Source of the DNA: Zoogloeaceae bacterium
GTDB taxonomy: Bacteria; Pseudomonadota; Gammaproteobacteria; Burkholderiales; Rhodocyclaceae
DNA length: 17,292 nt
NCBI GenBank assembly: GCA_031259605.1
Contig: JAIRLE010000177.1
Coordinates: 1 to 17,292, forward strand
Direction of reading: 5' to 3'
Positions 1 to 7,263 of this stretch are shown here, piece by piece. Position numbers and translations under genes: made by a program. The notes beneath the pieces are model-generated. The model was not told the origin of the DNA. It ran no database searches and saw only the letters and a program-made list of their open reading frames with translations. The stretch's first letter is position 1. Each line of letters starts with the position of its first letter.

Positions 1-16
1 AACGCAAGGAGCGGCA

Positions 17-189
17 TTCACCAAAAATCAGCGGCATCCCTTCAGGGCTGCCGGTCAAACGCCATTGGGAAGGGGGTTCTTTCCTCTCGAGAATGGCTAC
101 GGTCGAAACCCCAACCGCAAGAATGGGGTCCCGACCTTCGCGCCTTTCTTACGGGCGAGATTTCAAACCGGAGTTGGTTTTACGATGAA
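17..189 (+). repeat. Dispersed ~170 bp MITE-like repeat, copy 1
   Basis: This segment matches 11795-11963 at roughly 85-90% identity by eye, with a few 2-nt gaps. The ends look like imperfect terminal inverted repeats: the left end begins TTCACCAAAAAT and the reverse complement of the right end begins TTCATCGTAAAA. An internal hairpin has arms at 101-112 and 125-136 (GGTCGAAACCCC against GGGGTCCCGACC, two mismatches). The last bases, GGAG then 11 nt then ATGAA, contain the likely start codon of rnfE. Similarity may extend left to about position 9. No target-site duplication is visible and no protein is encoded, so this is either a non-autonomous mobile element or a REP-type intergenic element. 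Confidence 0.8.
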
Positions 190-886
190 TAAGGATGCTT
201 TCAAGGCCATCGCCGCAGACGGCCTGTGGCGGCAAAACACCGGACTGGTGCAGATTCTCGGCCTGTGTCCGCTATTGGCCATTTCGGTCAATACCGTCAA
301 TGCCGTCATGCTGGCGCTGGCTACCCTGATTGTCATGGCCATGTCCAATGTCGCCATCGCCCTGCTGCGCCGCCTGATTCCCCATGAAATCCGCATTCCC
401 GTATTCATCCTCATCGTCGCCAGCCTGGTCACGGTGGTCGACCTGCTGTTCAACGCCTGGTTCAACGAACTGTACGTTATTCTCGGCATTTTCATTCCGC
501 TCATCGTCACCAACTGCATCGTGCTGGCGCGCGTGGAAGCCTTTGCCAGCAAACACTCCCCCTGTGCCGCCGCGCTCGACGGCATTTTCATGGGCCTGGG
601 GCTGCTGTGGACGCTCGCGCTGCTCGGCGCGCTACGCGAACTGATCGGCAATGGCGTGCTGCTTTCCGGAATCGACATGGTGATGCCGGGCGCGCGCGCC
701 TTGCAGATTCTGCCGGAAGACTACCCCGGCTTCCTCCTCGCCGCCCTGCCTCCCGGCGCGTTCATCATGCTCGGCTGCCTGATTGCCGGCAAGAACTGGC
801 TCTCGGAACGTGGAAAACGCAAGGCGAAAGACCGGCAGGCGGTGGCCGTTCCGTGCGGCGACCCCGGCGAAAATGCCGCACCATGA
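185..886 (+). CDS. rnfE: Electron transport complex subunit RnfE/RsxE
   Basis: RnfE (RsxE) is an integral membrane subunit of the Rnf/Rsx complex, which couples ferredoxin/NAD-type electron transfer to ion movement or reduces SoxR. It is homologous to NqrD. The 233-residue product has about six hydrophobic helices. The two family cysteines sit in LGLCPLLA (C28) and LIVTNCIV (C111); in this family such cysteines are thought to hold an intramembrane iron-sulfur cluster shared with RnfA. GRAEAF-like (ARVEAFA) and LPPGAF motifs are also present. The start is placed at MNKDAFKAI because the following GLWRQNTGLVQ aligns with the family N terminus. The only Shine-Dalgarno-like sequence is GGAG, 11 nt upstream inside the repeat. 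A longer reading from a TTG at 65 would simply translate the repeat. The C terminus is about 20 residues of non-conserved sequence. Its stop overlaps the nth start (ATGA), matching the common rnf-nth order. The other rnf genes would lie off the left edge. Confidence 0.93.
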   Translation: MNKDAFKAIAADGLWRQNTGLVQILGLCPLLAISVNTVNAVMLALATLIVMAMSNVAIALLRRLIPHEIRIPVFILIVASLVTVVDLLFNAWFNELYVILGIFIPLIVTNCIVLARVEAFASKHSPCAAALDGIFMGLGLLWTLALLGALRELIGNGVLLSGIDMVMPGARALQILPEDYPGFLLAALPPGAFIMLGCLIAGKNWLSERGKRKAKDRQAVAVPCGDPGENAAP

Positions 887-1509
887 ACCGCGCCGCCGCC
901 ATTTACGCGCGCCTGAAGGCGGATAATCCCGCGCCAACGACGGAACTCGACTACCAGACGCCGTTTCAGTTGCTGGTGGCGGTGATGCTTTCCGCGCAGG
1001 CAACGGATGTGAGCGTAAACAAGGCCACGCGCGCGCTTTTTTCCGTCGCGCCGACGCCGGAATCCCTGTTGTGTCTGGGCGAAACGGGCCTCGCGCCTTA
1101 CATCAAGAGCATCGGCCTGTATCGCACCAAGGCCAAAAACCTCATCGCCGCCTGTCGCCTGCTGCGAGAACGCCACGCGGGCGAAGTGCCAAAAACGCGC
1201 GCGGAACTGGAAGCCCTGCCCGGCGTAGGCCGGAAGACCGCCAATGTGCTATTGAACACCGCCTTTGGACAGCCGGTCATCGCCGTTGATACCCACATCT
1301 TCCGCGTCGCCAATCGCACCGGCCTCGCGCCCGGCAAGGACGTGCGCGCGGTGGAGGACAAGCTCACCCGGATCACGCCGCCCGCCTACCGCCAGAACGC
1401 CCATCACTGGCTGATCCTGCATGGCCGTTACGTCTGCAAGGCGCGAAAACCGGTTTGCGCCGCCTGCGTAATCGCCGACCTCTGCGCATGGCCGCAAAAA
1501 CCCGGCTGA
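883..1509 (+). CDS. nth: Endonuclease III (DNA glycosylase/AP lyase)
   Basis: Nth removes oxidised pyrimidines from DNA and cleaves the abasic site by beta-elimination, a step of base-excision repair. The 208-residue product has the full family architecture. The helix-hairpin-helix is LPGVGRKTANV, with the catalytic lysine K118. It is followed by VDTHIFRVANR, with the catalytic aspartate D136. A C-terminal [4Fe-4S] loop has spacing C-x6-C-x2-C-x5-C at C185, C192, C195 and C201. Length is normal for the family (about 210). The start ATG overlaps the rnfE stop by 4 bp, so translation is probably coupled to rnfE. An upstream in-frame extension into rnfE would give 300 residues but has no homologous sequence. 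Confidence 0.97.
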   Translation: MNRAAAIYARLKADNPAPTTELDYQTPFQLLVAVMLSAQATDVSVNKATRALFSVAPTPESLLCLGETGLAPYIKSIGLYRTKAKNLIAACRLLRERHAGEVPKTRAELEALPGVGRKTANVLLNTAFGQPVIAVDTHIFRVANRTGLAPGKDVRAVEDKLTRITPPAYRQNAHHWLILHGRYVCKARKPVCAACVIADLCAWPQKPG

Positions 1510-2078
1510 GCCTGTCGTTTTCCCTGTCAATCCTGCCCTGCCGCCGGGGGCGATCAAAAGAGCCGGGGTCCCGATAAGCACTACTCGCCGTGTCCTACAG
1601 GAGGCTCCGGTTCATTTATCTTCCGGCACGATCTCGCGCGCGCCGCTTCCACGCGCTCGATCGTCCCGTGAAAGGGATGAACGGCCTGGGGCGTACCGGG
1701 AAAGCTGTCAAAGCCAGTTTGCGGCTACGCCGCTGGAACGCACTCTCTCCCGCGAAGCGGGAGAGAAAAAGGCAAGCGCCGGTGCCAGGCTTTACCCTCG
1801 CCCGCTTTGCGGGAGAGGGCGGCCAAAGGCCGGGAGATGGCAGGAAGAGAGGCTCTGCGCCCTGCCAAGGGCTGCGTTTATCCATACAAGGAGGACGCCT
1901 GTCCGAATCCTCGGCTTGCCCTTCTTCGACAATGTGAATGGATCGCGCAATCTCCCTGGAAGGGCAGGAGTGTTTTATCCGGTTTCGCCGCGTGGGCAAG
2001 AGAACGCTTGCCAGCGACAGACAGGGAAAAGTTCACGATTGCGCCCTGCGATGATGCGGAGGATGGCGTAATGCGGTC
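1510..2078. other. Non-coding convergent gap between nth and the MFS gene
   Basis: This 569 bp gap separates two genes that converge. It contains the palindrome cluster at 1744-1831 and an 8-bp inverted repeat (TGCCCTTC at 1917-1924, complement at 1959-1966). Open frames are present on both strands, but they are Arg/Pro-rich, cross the palindromes and carry no recognisable motif, so I do not call a gene. No hairpin with a following T-run is visible for either flanking gene. Confidence 0.6.
1744..1831. repeat. REP-like palindrome cluster
   Basis: Three hairpins occur in succession. The first has arms at 1744-1753 and 1757-1766 (TCTCTCCCGC, loop GAA), 10 bp and perfect. The second has arms at 1795-1805 and 1809-1819 (CCCTCGCCCGC, loop TTT) with one mismatch. 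The third is GGCC-AAA-GGCC at 1821-1831. The first two share the CTC(T)CCCGC/GCGGGAGAG core, so they look like two copies of one intergenic palindrome type. The first is followed by A residues rather than T on the + strand, so it is not a typical terminator for nth. Confidence 0.6.
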
Positions 2079-3296
2079 TCATTTGGCGTTTTCTGATTCT
2101 TGCGTGGGAATTTTGCGCAGCGTCTGCCAAATGATGAGCAGCGCGCCAAGCCCGCCTAGCACCGCCATGCCGAGAGACAGGTTCAGGCGGCTGCCCCAAA
2201 GCATCGGCGCGGCAAAGGCGGCAACCGCGGAGTTGATGATGGTTTGCACGAACGCTTGGCAGGACGCGGCGGTTCCCCGATTCTGCGGAAACATGTCGAG
2301 GCCGCGCAGGGTGACGGTGGGGATGGCCATGGCGATTCCCAGGTTGTAGCCGATGATGGGCAGGACGGCGGGAATGCGCCAGGGCGGCAAAAAGCCCGAA
2401 ACCAGCAGGTTGAGACAGGCTGCCGCGCCCATGATGGCGACGGCGGCGCAAAGTGTGCGACGATCGCTCCAGCGTCCCGACACGCGCCCGGAAATCCAGG
2501 AGCCGCTCATCATGCCAATCATGGCGGGGATGAACAGCCAGTGAAAATCGGTCGCGCCCAGACCCAGAAGTTCGCGGATAAAGGCCGTTGCGGACATCAC
2601 ATACACGAAGAAGCCGCCGAAGAACAGCCCCAGGCCAATGGAAAGCAGCATGAACGCCGGATTGCTCATGATGCTTTTGTAATTTTCAAGCAAGGGCCGG
2701 ATGGCGAAGGGACGGCGTTTTTCCAGCGGCAGGGATTCGGGCAACCGCCGCCAGCAGACGAACAGCAATAGGGCTGAGGCCAGCGCAAGAAAGAAAAATA
2801 TGGCGCGCCAGCCCGCCAGATGCAGGATCCAGCCGCCAAACATGGGCGCGACGGCGGGCGCGACGGCAAACATGATGGCGATCTGGGCAATCAGCCGCTG
2901 GGCTTCCGCGCCGTCGTAAAGGTCGCGCACGATGGCGCGGCCGACCACCATGCCCGCGCCAGCGGCAAGCCCTTGCAGGGCGCGCATCGTCCACAGCACT
3001 TCAATGCTGCTCGAGAAGGCGCAGCCGAGCGCGGACAGGGCATAGACGGCAATGCTGGAGAGAACCACCCGGCGACGCCCGAAACTGTCGGAAAGCGCGC
3101 CATGCCAGAGCGTCATCAGGCCGAAGGTGACGAGATAAATGGAAAGCGTCTGCTGGATTTGCAGGGAATCGGCGGAAAGCGCCACGCTGATTTCCGGAAA
3201 GGCGGGCAGATAGGCGTCAATGGAGAACGGGCCGATGGCGGCCATTGCCGCCAGCAAAATGGCAAGATTCAGCCGGTGATGCGCTATCGCGTTCAT
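2079..3296 (-). CDS. Bcr/CflA-family MFS drug-resistance transporter
   Basis: The 405-residue product is a 12-helix major facilitator of the Bcr/CflA type, a proton-driven exporter in the inner membrane. Known members export bicyclomycin, chloramphenicol or sulfonamide-like compounds, but the substrate here cannot be inferred. The N-terminal SIDAYLPAFPEI signature is typical of Bcr. Motif A after helix 2 reads GALSDSFGRRRVVL, and a motif C-like helix contains AVAPAVAPMFGGW. The start ATG overlaps the stop of the upstream yifB gene (3293-3296), so it is probably co-translated with yifB. Length matches the family (about 400). Confidence 0.9.
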   Translation of the reverse strand: MNAIAHHRLNLAILLAAMAAIGPFSIDAYLPAFPEISVALSADSLQIQQTLSIYLVTFGLMTLWHGALSDSFGRRRVVLSSIAVYALSALGCAFSSSIEVLWTMRALQGLAAGAGMVVGRAIVRDLYDGAEAQRLIAQIAIMFAVAPAVAPMFGGWILHLAGWRAIFFFLALASALLLFVCWRRLPESLPLEKRRPFAIRPLLENYKSIMSNPAFMLLSIGLGLFFGGFFVYVMSATAFIRELLGLGATDFHWLFIPAMIGMMSGSWISGRVSGRWSDRRTLCAAVAIMGAAACLNLLVSGFLPPWRIPAVLPIIGYNLGIAMAIPTVTLRGLDMFPQNRGTAASCQAFVQTIINSAVAAFAAPMLWGSRLNLSLGMAVLGGLGALLIIWQTLRKIPTQESENAK

Positions 3297-4825
3297 GTCG
3301 ACTCGATGAATGGACGGCGGTATTGCAGGGCTTCCGCCAGATGATTCTTTTCGATGCCGTCGGAGGCCGCCAAATCGGCGACGGTGCGCGCGACTTTCAT
3401 CACCCGGTGCCAGGAACGGGCGGTCAGGTCGAGACGGGCGGCAGCCTGGGCCAACAGGTTTGCGGCTTCCTGGCGCATACCGGCATGCCGTTCGATGTTT
3501 TCCGACCCCAGGCGGGCATTGCTCATGCCTTGCCTTGCCCGCTGTCTTGCCGCCGCCGCCGCCACTCGCGCCCGAATCTGCGCCGAGGACTCGCCGCCGC
3601 CCGCCTGCGCCAGCGTTTGCGCGGACAGGGCAGGCACCTCAATGAGCAGATCCATGCGGTCGAGGATAGGGCCGGAAATGCGGCTGCGGTAACGCTGGAT
3701 TTTGTCCGGAGAACAGCGGCACCGTCCGTTGGGATGTCCCTGCCAGCCGCAGGGACAGGGGTTCATCGCCGCCACCAGTTGAAAATGCGCCGGGAAGGTG
3801 GCGTGGCGGGCGGCCCGGGCGATATGAATCTGGCCGCGTTCCAGTGGTTCGCGCAGGCTTTCCAGCACCTTGCGGTCGAATTCCGGGAATTCGTCGAGAA
3901 AGAGTACGCCCTGTGTGGCCAGGCTGATTTCTCCGGGGCGCGGCGGACTGCCGCCGCCCACCAGGGCGACGGCGGAGGCGGTGGCGTGCGGCGCGCGATA
4001 GGGACGCACACGAAACTGCGCGGGATCGAAACGTCCGGCCAGCGACAGCACGGCGGCGGATTCACGCGCCGCCTCGTCGTCAAGCGGCGGCATGAGACCG
4101 GGAAGCCGTGCCGCCAGCATGGATTTGCCGCTGCCCGGCGGGCCGAACATCAGAAGCGAATGCCCGCCCGCCGCCGCGATTTCCAGAACCCGGCGCGCCT
4201 GCGCCTGTCCCTTGATGTCGGCCATGTCGGGAAAAACCGGAGATATGCCGACGCTTTTCTTCGCCTCTGCAATGGCAAGCTCGCCTTGTCCGGCAAGCCA
4301 GGCGCAGACTTCCAACAGGGATTTCGCGCCCAAGGCCTCACCCGCTTCCGCCAGCGCCGCTTCGTCGGCGCTTTCTTCCGGCAGGATAAAACGCGCCGGC
4401 TTTTTTTCGGACGCCGCTTCCTGTTGCGAGAACAACGCCATGGCGAACGCGCCGCGTATTGGCCGCAAGTCGCCGGAAAGCGAAAGTTCGCCCGCAAATT
4501 CGTATTCCTGGAACGCGCCCTGCAACACCTGCCCGGGCAACTGGCCGGAAGCGGCGAGAATGCCCAGCGCGATGGGCAGGTCGTAGCGCCCGGATTCCTT
4601 GGGCAAATCGGCGGGCGCCAGATTGACGGTAATGCGTCCCAACGGAAATTCAAACCCGGAATTGCGTATCGCGGCGCGCACCCGGTCGCGCGCTTCCTTG
4701 ACCTCGGTATCGGGCAGTCCTACCAGTGTAAACAGGGGAACACCCGCTTCCAGATGCGCCTCGACCCGCACACGCGGCGCGCGCAGGCCGTCGACGCCCC
4801 GGCACCAGAGGCTGGCAAGCGGCAT
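3293..4825 (-). CDS. yifB: YifB/ComM-family AAA+ ATPase (Mg-chelatase-like)
   Basis: YifB/ComM proteins are AAA+ ATPases; in naturally competent proteobacteria ComM acts as a hexameric helicase that extends integration of transformed DNA by branch migration. The 510-residue product has, in order: a Lon-like ChlI domain (about 1-170, with VGLPDTEVKEARDRVRAA and NLAPADLPKESGRYDLPIA), the AAA+ core with Walker A GPPGSGKS (228-235) and Walker B VLFLDE (307-312), a cysteine cluster CPCG at 357-360 with C369 and C371, ISGPILDRMDL (383-393) and the C-terminal Mg-chelatase-type helical domain. It lies 12 bp after ubiK and overlaps the MFS gene by 4 bp. Whether this organism is transformable cannot be judged from this window. 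Confidence 0.95.
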   Translation of the reverse strand: MPLASLWCRGVDGLRAPRVRVEAHLEAGVPLFTLVGLPDTEVKEARDRVRAAIRNSGFEFPLGRITVNLAPADLPKESGRYDLPIALGILAASGQLPGQVLQGAFQEYEFAGELSLSGDLRPIRGAFAMALFSQQEAASEKKPARFILPEESADEAALAEAGEALGAKSLLEVCAWLAGQGELAIAEAKKSVGISPVFPDMADIKGQAQARRVLEIAAAGGHSLLMFGPPGSGKSMLAARLPGLMPPLDDEAARESAAVLSLAGRFDPAQFRVRPYRAPHATASAVALVGGGSPPRPGEISLATQGVLFLDEFPEFDRKVLESLREPLERGQIHIARAARHATFPAHFQLVAAMNPCPCGWQGHPNGRCRCSPDKIQRYRSRISGPILDRMDLLIEVPALSAQTLAQAGGGESSAQIRARVAAAAARQRARQGMSNARLGSENIERHAGMRQEAANLLAQAAARLDLTARSWHRVMKVARTVADLAASDGIEKNHLAEALQYRRPFIEST

Positions 4826-4837
4826 GATGGCGGACGA

Positions 4838-5089
4838 CTATGCCTTGTTCTCGTCTGGCGCCGCCTGCTCCAGCGCCGCCAGACGGACTTCCAGCGCATG
4901 CAGTTTTTCGCGGGTGCGGTTCAGGATTTCCGTCTGGATGTCGAATTCCTCGCGCGTGACCAGTTCCATGCGCGAGAAAAACCCGGACATCATGGCGCGC
5001 ATGTTCTTTTCCATGTCCGCAATCGGACTGGAGGTTATTATCGAATTGATTTTATTGGAAAAATCTTCAAAGTGGCTGGGGGTAAACAT
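4838..5089 (-). CDS. ubiK: UbiK-type ubiquinone biosynthesis accessory factor (BMFP family)
   Basis: This is an 83-residue protein of the BMFP/YqiC family. UbiK is a small membrane-associated factor that binds UbiJ and supports aerobic ubiquinone synthesis. The N-terminal half is amphipathic (KINSIITSSPIADMEKNMRAMMSGFF), followed by the family hallmark VTREEFDIQTEILNRTREKL. A C-terminal coiled coil (KLHALEVRLAALEQ) drives trimerisation in relatives. A good Shine-Dalgarno sequence (AGGAG, minus strand) precedes the ATG at 5089. It is the first gene of the ubiK-yifB-MFS unit and diverges from glnK; this divergence recurs in betaproteobacteria. Confidence 0.9.
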   Translation of the reverse strand: MFTPSHFEDFSNKINSIITSSPIADMEKNMRAMMSGFFSRMELVTREEFDIQTEILNRTREKLHALEVRLAALEQAAPDENKA

Positions 5090-5239
5090 TGCCTTTCTCC
5101 TTTCCCATTACAGGGCTGCAAGTTTAGCACACGTTGCTGCACTGCACCATATGCTGTTTTGTTCATATGGGCGGCGCGCGTATTTTCAAGTCCTTGCCGC
5201 GCAACGGTTCGCCGGATTGGTGCGCAACCATGCAGACGA

Positions 5240-5256
5240 TGCACAAAACTGGTGCG
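5240..5256 (+). promoter_or_regulatory. NtrC enhancer binding site (glnK UAS)
   Basis: The sequence TGCACAAAACTGGTGCG closely fits the NtrC dyad consensus TGCAC-N7-GTGCA; only the last base differs. Its centre lies about 85 bp upstream of the -12 GC and near -97 relative to the predicted start of transcription, a normal enhancer distance for NtrC acting on sigma-54 polymerase. Confidence 0.75.
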
Positions 5257-5318
5257 GCCTGTCGGCGCAATTGCGGGAAAAATCTGGCAACCCAATGATT
5301 TTAAACATGAAAATTTAC

Positions 5319-5334
5319 TGGCATAAAGGCTGCT
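5319..5334 (+). promoter_or_regulatory. Sigma-54 (RpoN) promoter of glnK-amtB
   Basis: TGGCATAAAGGCTGCT contains the invariant GG (5320-5321) and GC (5332-5333) separated by exactly 10 nt and matches most of the consensus TGGCACG-N4-TTGCW. Predicted transcription start is near 5345, leaving a leader of about 100 nt before glnK. With the upstream NtrC dyad it indicates induction under nitrogen limitation. Confidence 0.8.
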
Positions 5335-5442
5335 AACGGTCTGGCGCAAGATGCCTCATGGCGCTTCAAGTCTTCGCAAATGACCGGAAAGCGGGCTTGG
5401 GCGACTCGTCAGCAACCGTACTTTTTTAGCGAGGAACCACTC

Positions 5443-5781
5443 ATGAAATTCATAACTGCCATCATCAAGCCTTTCAAACTTGATGAAGTGCGTGAAGCCC
5501 TTTCCGCCATTGGCGTACAGGGCATCACCGTGACCGAGGTGAAAGGCTTTGGCCGTCAGAAAGGGCATACCGAGCTGTATCGCGGCGCGGAATATGTCGT
5601 TGATTTCCTGCCCAAGGTCAAAATCGAAGCCGCCATCAACGATACGCTTCTGGACCAGGCGATCGAGGCGATAGAAAAAGCCGCCAGCACGGGAAAGATT
5701 GGCGACGGCAAGATTTTTGTCGCGGACCTGGAGCAGGTCATTCGCATCCGTACCGGCGAGACCGGCAACGACGCCCTCTAA
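5443..5781 (+). CDS. glnK: PII nitrogen regulatory protein GlnK/GlnB
   Basis: PII proteins are trimeric sensors of 2-oxoglutarate, ATP/ADP and, through uridylylation, glutamine. GlnK blocks the AmtB channel when nitrogen is plentiful. The 112-residue product has the usual length. The T-loop contains RGAEYVVDFLPKVK, with the uridylylation tyrosine at Y51. The B-loop region is TGKIGDGKIFV, and the C-terminal signature is RIRTGETGNDAL. A GAGGA Shine-Dalgarno at 5431-5435 supports the start. The sigma-54/NtrC elements upstream and amtB 13 bp downstream favour the name glnK over glnB. Confidence 0.95.
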   Translation: MKFITAIIKPFKLDEVREALSAIGVQGITVTEVKGFGRQKGHTELYRGAEYVVDFLPKVKIEAAINDTLLDQAIEAIEKAASTGKIGDGKIFVADLEQVIRIRTGETGNDAL

Positions 5782-5794
5782 GGAGAACACCATC

Positions 5795-7165
5795 ATGAAA
5801 CGTTTGTTTGCACTCTTGAGCCTGTTGGGCGCCGTCAGTCTGGGAACCCCCGCCTGGGCGCAGGAAGACGCTGCGACGGAGCTTGTCGTCAGCGAAACGG
5901 CGGCTGTCGCGGAAACCGCGCCCGCCGCCGAACAAAAAGCCGCCGTCACGCCGCCGGATAGTGGCGACACATCCTGGATGCTCACGTCCACCATGCTGGT
6001 CATCCTGATGACCATTCCCGGTCTGGCGCTGTTCTATGGCGGCTTGGCGCGCAGCAAGAACATGCTTTCCGTGCTCATGCATGTATTCATCATTTTCTGC
6101 CTGACGACCCTACTGTGGTGTCTCTATGGCTACAGTCTGGTCTTTTCCGGCGAAGGGGCGATCATCGGCAACCTGGAGAAGCTCTTCCTCGATGGCGTCA
6201 CCATCACCAGCCTGAACGGCGCCATGCCGGAATATGTCTGGGTCGCCTTCCAGGCTACCTTCGCCGCCATTACCACGGCGCTGATCGTCGGCGCGTTTGC
6301 CGAGCGCATCCGCTTTTCCGCCGTCGTCATTTTCGCTACTCTCTGGTACACCTTCAGCTATGTGCCGATGGCGCACATCGTCTGGGGCGGCGGTTTCCTG
6401 GGCGCGGACGGCGCGCTGGATTTCGCGGGCGGCACGGTAGTGCACATCAATGCGGGTATTGCCGGCTTGGTGGGCGCTTACCTTCTGGGCAAGCGTATCG
6501 GCTTCGGGCGTGAAGCCCTGACGCCGCACTCGCTCACCCTGACCATGGTCGGCGCGTCCCTCCTGTGGGTCGGCTGGTTCGGCTTCAATGCCGGATCCGC
6601 CGCCGCCGCCAACGGTCAGGCGGGTCTGGCCTTCGTGAATACCATTCTGGCAACCGCCACGGCAACGCTGGCCTGGATTACGGGCGAAGCCATCTTCAAG
6701 GGGCATCCTTCCAGTCTTGGCGCGGCTTCCGGCGCGGTGGCCGGTCTGGTGGCCGTGACGCCGGCGGCGGGCTACGTCGGGCCGATGGGTTCCATCATCA
6801 TCGGTCTCGCCGCGGGCTTTGTCTGCCTGTGGGGCGTGAATGGCCTGAAGAGAATGCTGGGCGCGGATGACGCCTTCGATGTCTTCGGCGTACATGGCGT
6901 CGGCGGCATCCTTGGCGCGATTCTTACTGGCGTCTTTGCCGCGCCCGATCTGGGCGGACAGGGCTTTGGCGACGGAAACGCCGACATGGCGGCGCAGGTC
7001 TTCGTCCAGGTGAAGAGCGTGGGCGTCACCATACTCTGGTCGGGCGTCGTCGCCTTCATCGCCTACAAGATCGCCGATATCTTCGTGGGTCTCCGGGTTC
7101 CCGAAGAAGAAGAACGCCAGGGTCTGGACATCTCCTCCCACGGCGAAACCGCTTATCACTTCTAA
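5795..7165 (+). CDS. amtB: Ammonium channel AmtB
   Basis: AmtB is a trimeric inner-membrane channel that imports ammonium. The 456-residue precursor has a signal peptide (MKRLFALLSLLGAVSLGTPAWA, cut near residue 22), as in E. coli AmtB. A spacer of about 35 Ala/Glu/Pro-rich residues follows, longer than in E. coli. The 11-helix core begins at about residue 60 (DTSWMLTSTMLVILMTIPGLALFYGG). The paired pore histidines are H217 (TVVHINAG) and H367 (FGVHGVGG). The cytosolic tail (EEEERQGLDISSHGETAYHF) matches the end that engages GlnK in relatives. The Shine-Dalgarno AAGGAG overlaps the glnK stop codon, so the two genes form one operon, ended by the terminator at 7196. Confidence 0.97.
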   Translation: MKRLFALLSLLGAVSLGTPAWAQEDAATELVVSETAAVAETAPAAEQKAAVTPPDSGDTSWMLTSTMLVILMTIPGLALFYGGLARSKNMLSVLMHVFIIFCLTTLLWCLYGYSLVFSGEGAIIGNLEKLFLDGVTITSLNGAMPEYVWVAFQATFAAITTALIVGAFAERIRFSAVVIFATLWYTFSYVPMAHIVWGGGFLGADGALDFAGGTVVHINAGIAGLVGAYLLGKRIGFGREALTPHSLTLTMVGASLLWVGWFGFNAGSAAAANGQAGLAFVNTILATATATLAWITGEAIFKGHPSSLGAASGAVAGLVAVTPAAGYVGPMGSIIIGLAAGFVCLWGVNGLKRMLGADDAFDVFGVHGVGGILGAILTGVFAAPDLGGQGFGDGNADMAAQVFVQVKSVGVTILWSGVVAFIAYKIADIFVGLRVPEEEERQGLDISSHGETAYHF

Positions 7166-7195
7166 CGGCGGCAATCTCCTCCCCCCTCTCCTTTG

Positions 7196-7219
7196 GCGCC
7201 CCTTCGGGGCGCTTTTTTT
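7196..7219 (+). terminator. Intrinsic terminator after amtB
   Basis: A perfect 7-bp GC stem, GCGCCCC (7196-7202) and GGGGCGC (7206-7212) with loop TTC, is followed by seven T residues (7213-7219). It lies 30 bp after the amtB stop. On the minus strand the hairpin is not followed by a T-run, so it ends only the glnK-amtB transcript. Confidence 0.92.
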
Positions 7220-7263
7220 ATGTGCGCCGCCGCGCCAGAAGGCATGTTCCCCACAAGGAGATG

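Larger units (their letters stand above)
5090..5442. promoter_or_regulatory. Divergent ubiK / glnK control region
   Basis: This 353 bp region carries no gene. For glnK it holds an NtrC-type dyad at 5240-5256, a sigma-54 -24/-12 element at 5319-5334 and a predicted leader of about 100 nt. Toward ubiK, a possible extended -10 (TGCTAAACT on the minus strand, around 5115-5125) is the only candidate, and it is weak. Several TGGTGC/TGCACC half-sites around 5135-5230 could be further weak NtrC contacts. Confidence 0.6.

Noticed and set aside
65..184. In-frame N-terminal extension of rnfE to 273 residues
   Set aside because: It starts with TTG and merely translates the dispersed repeat; homology to RnfE begins after 185.
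1590..1999. Open frames of 115-127 codons on both strands between nth and the MFS gene
   Set aside because: Arg/Pro-rich, no motif, no Shine-Dalgarno and they run through the palindrome cluster.
3245..5326. 693-codon + strand frame opposite yifB and ubiK
   Set aside because: It is the antisense of clearly conserved genes; long shadow frames are expected in GC-rich DNA.
7196..7219. Bidirectional terminator shared with xth
   Set aside because: On the minus strand the hairpin is preceded, not followed, by the T/A run, so it should not stop xth transcripts.
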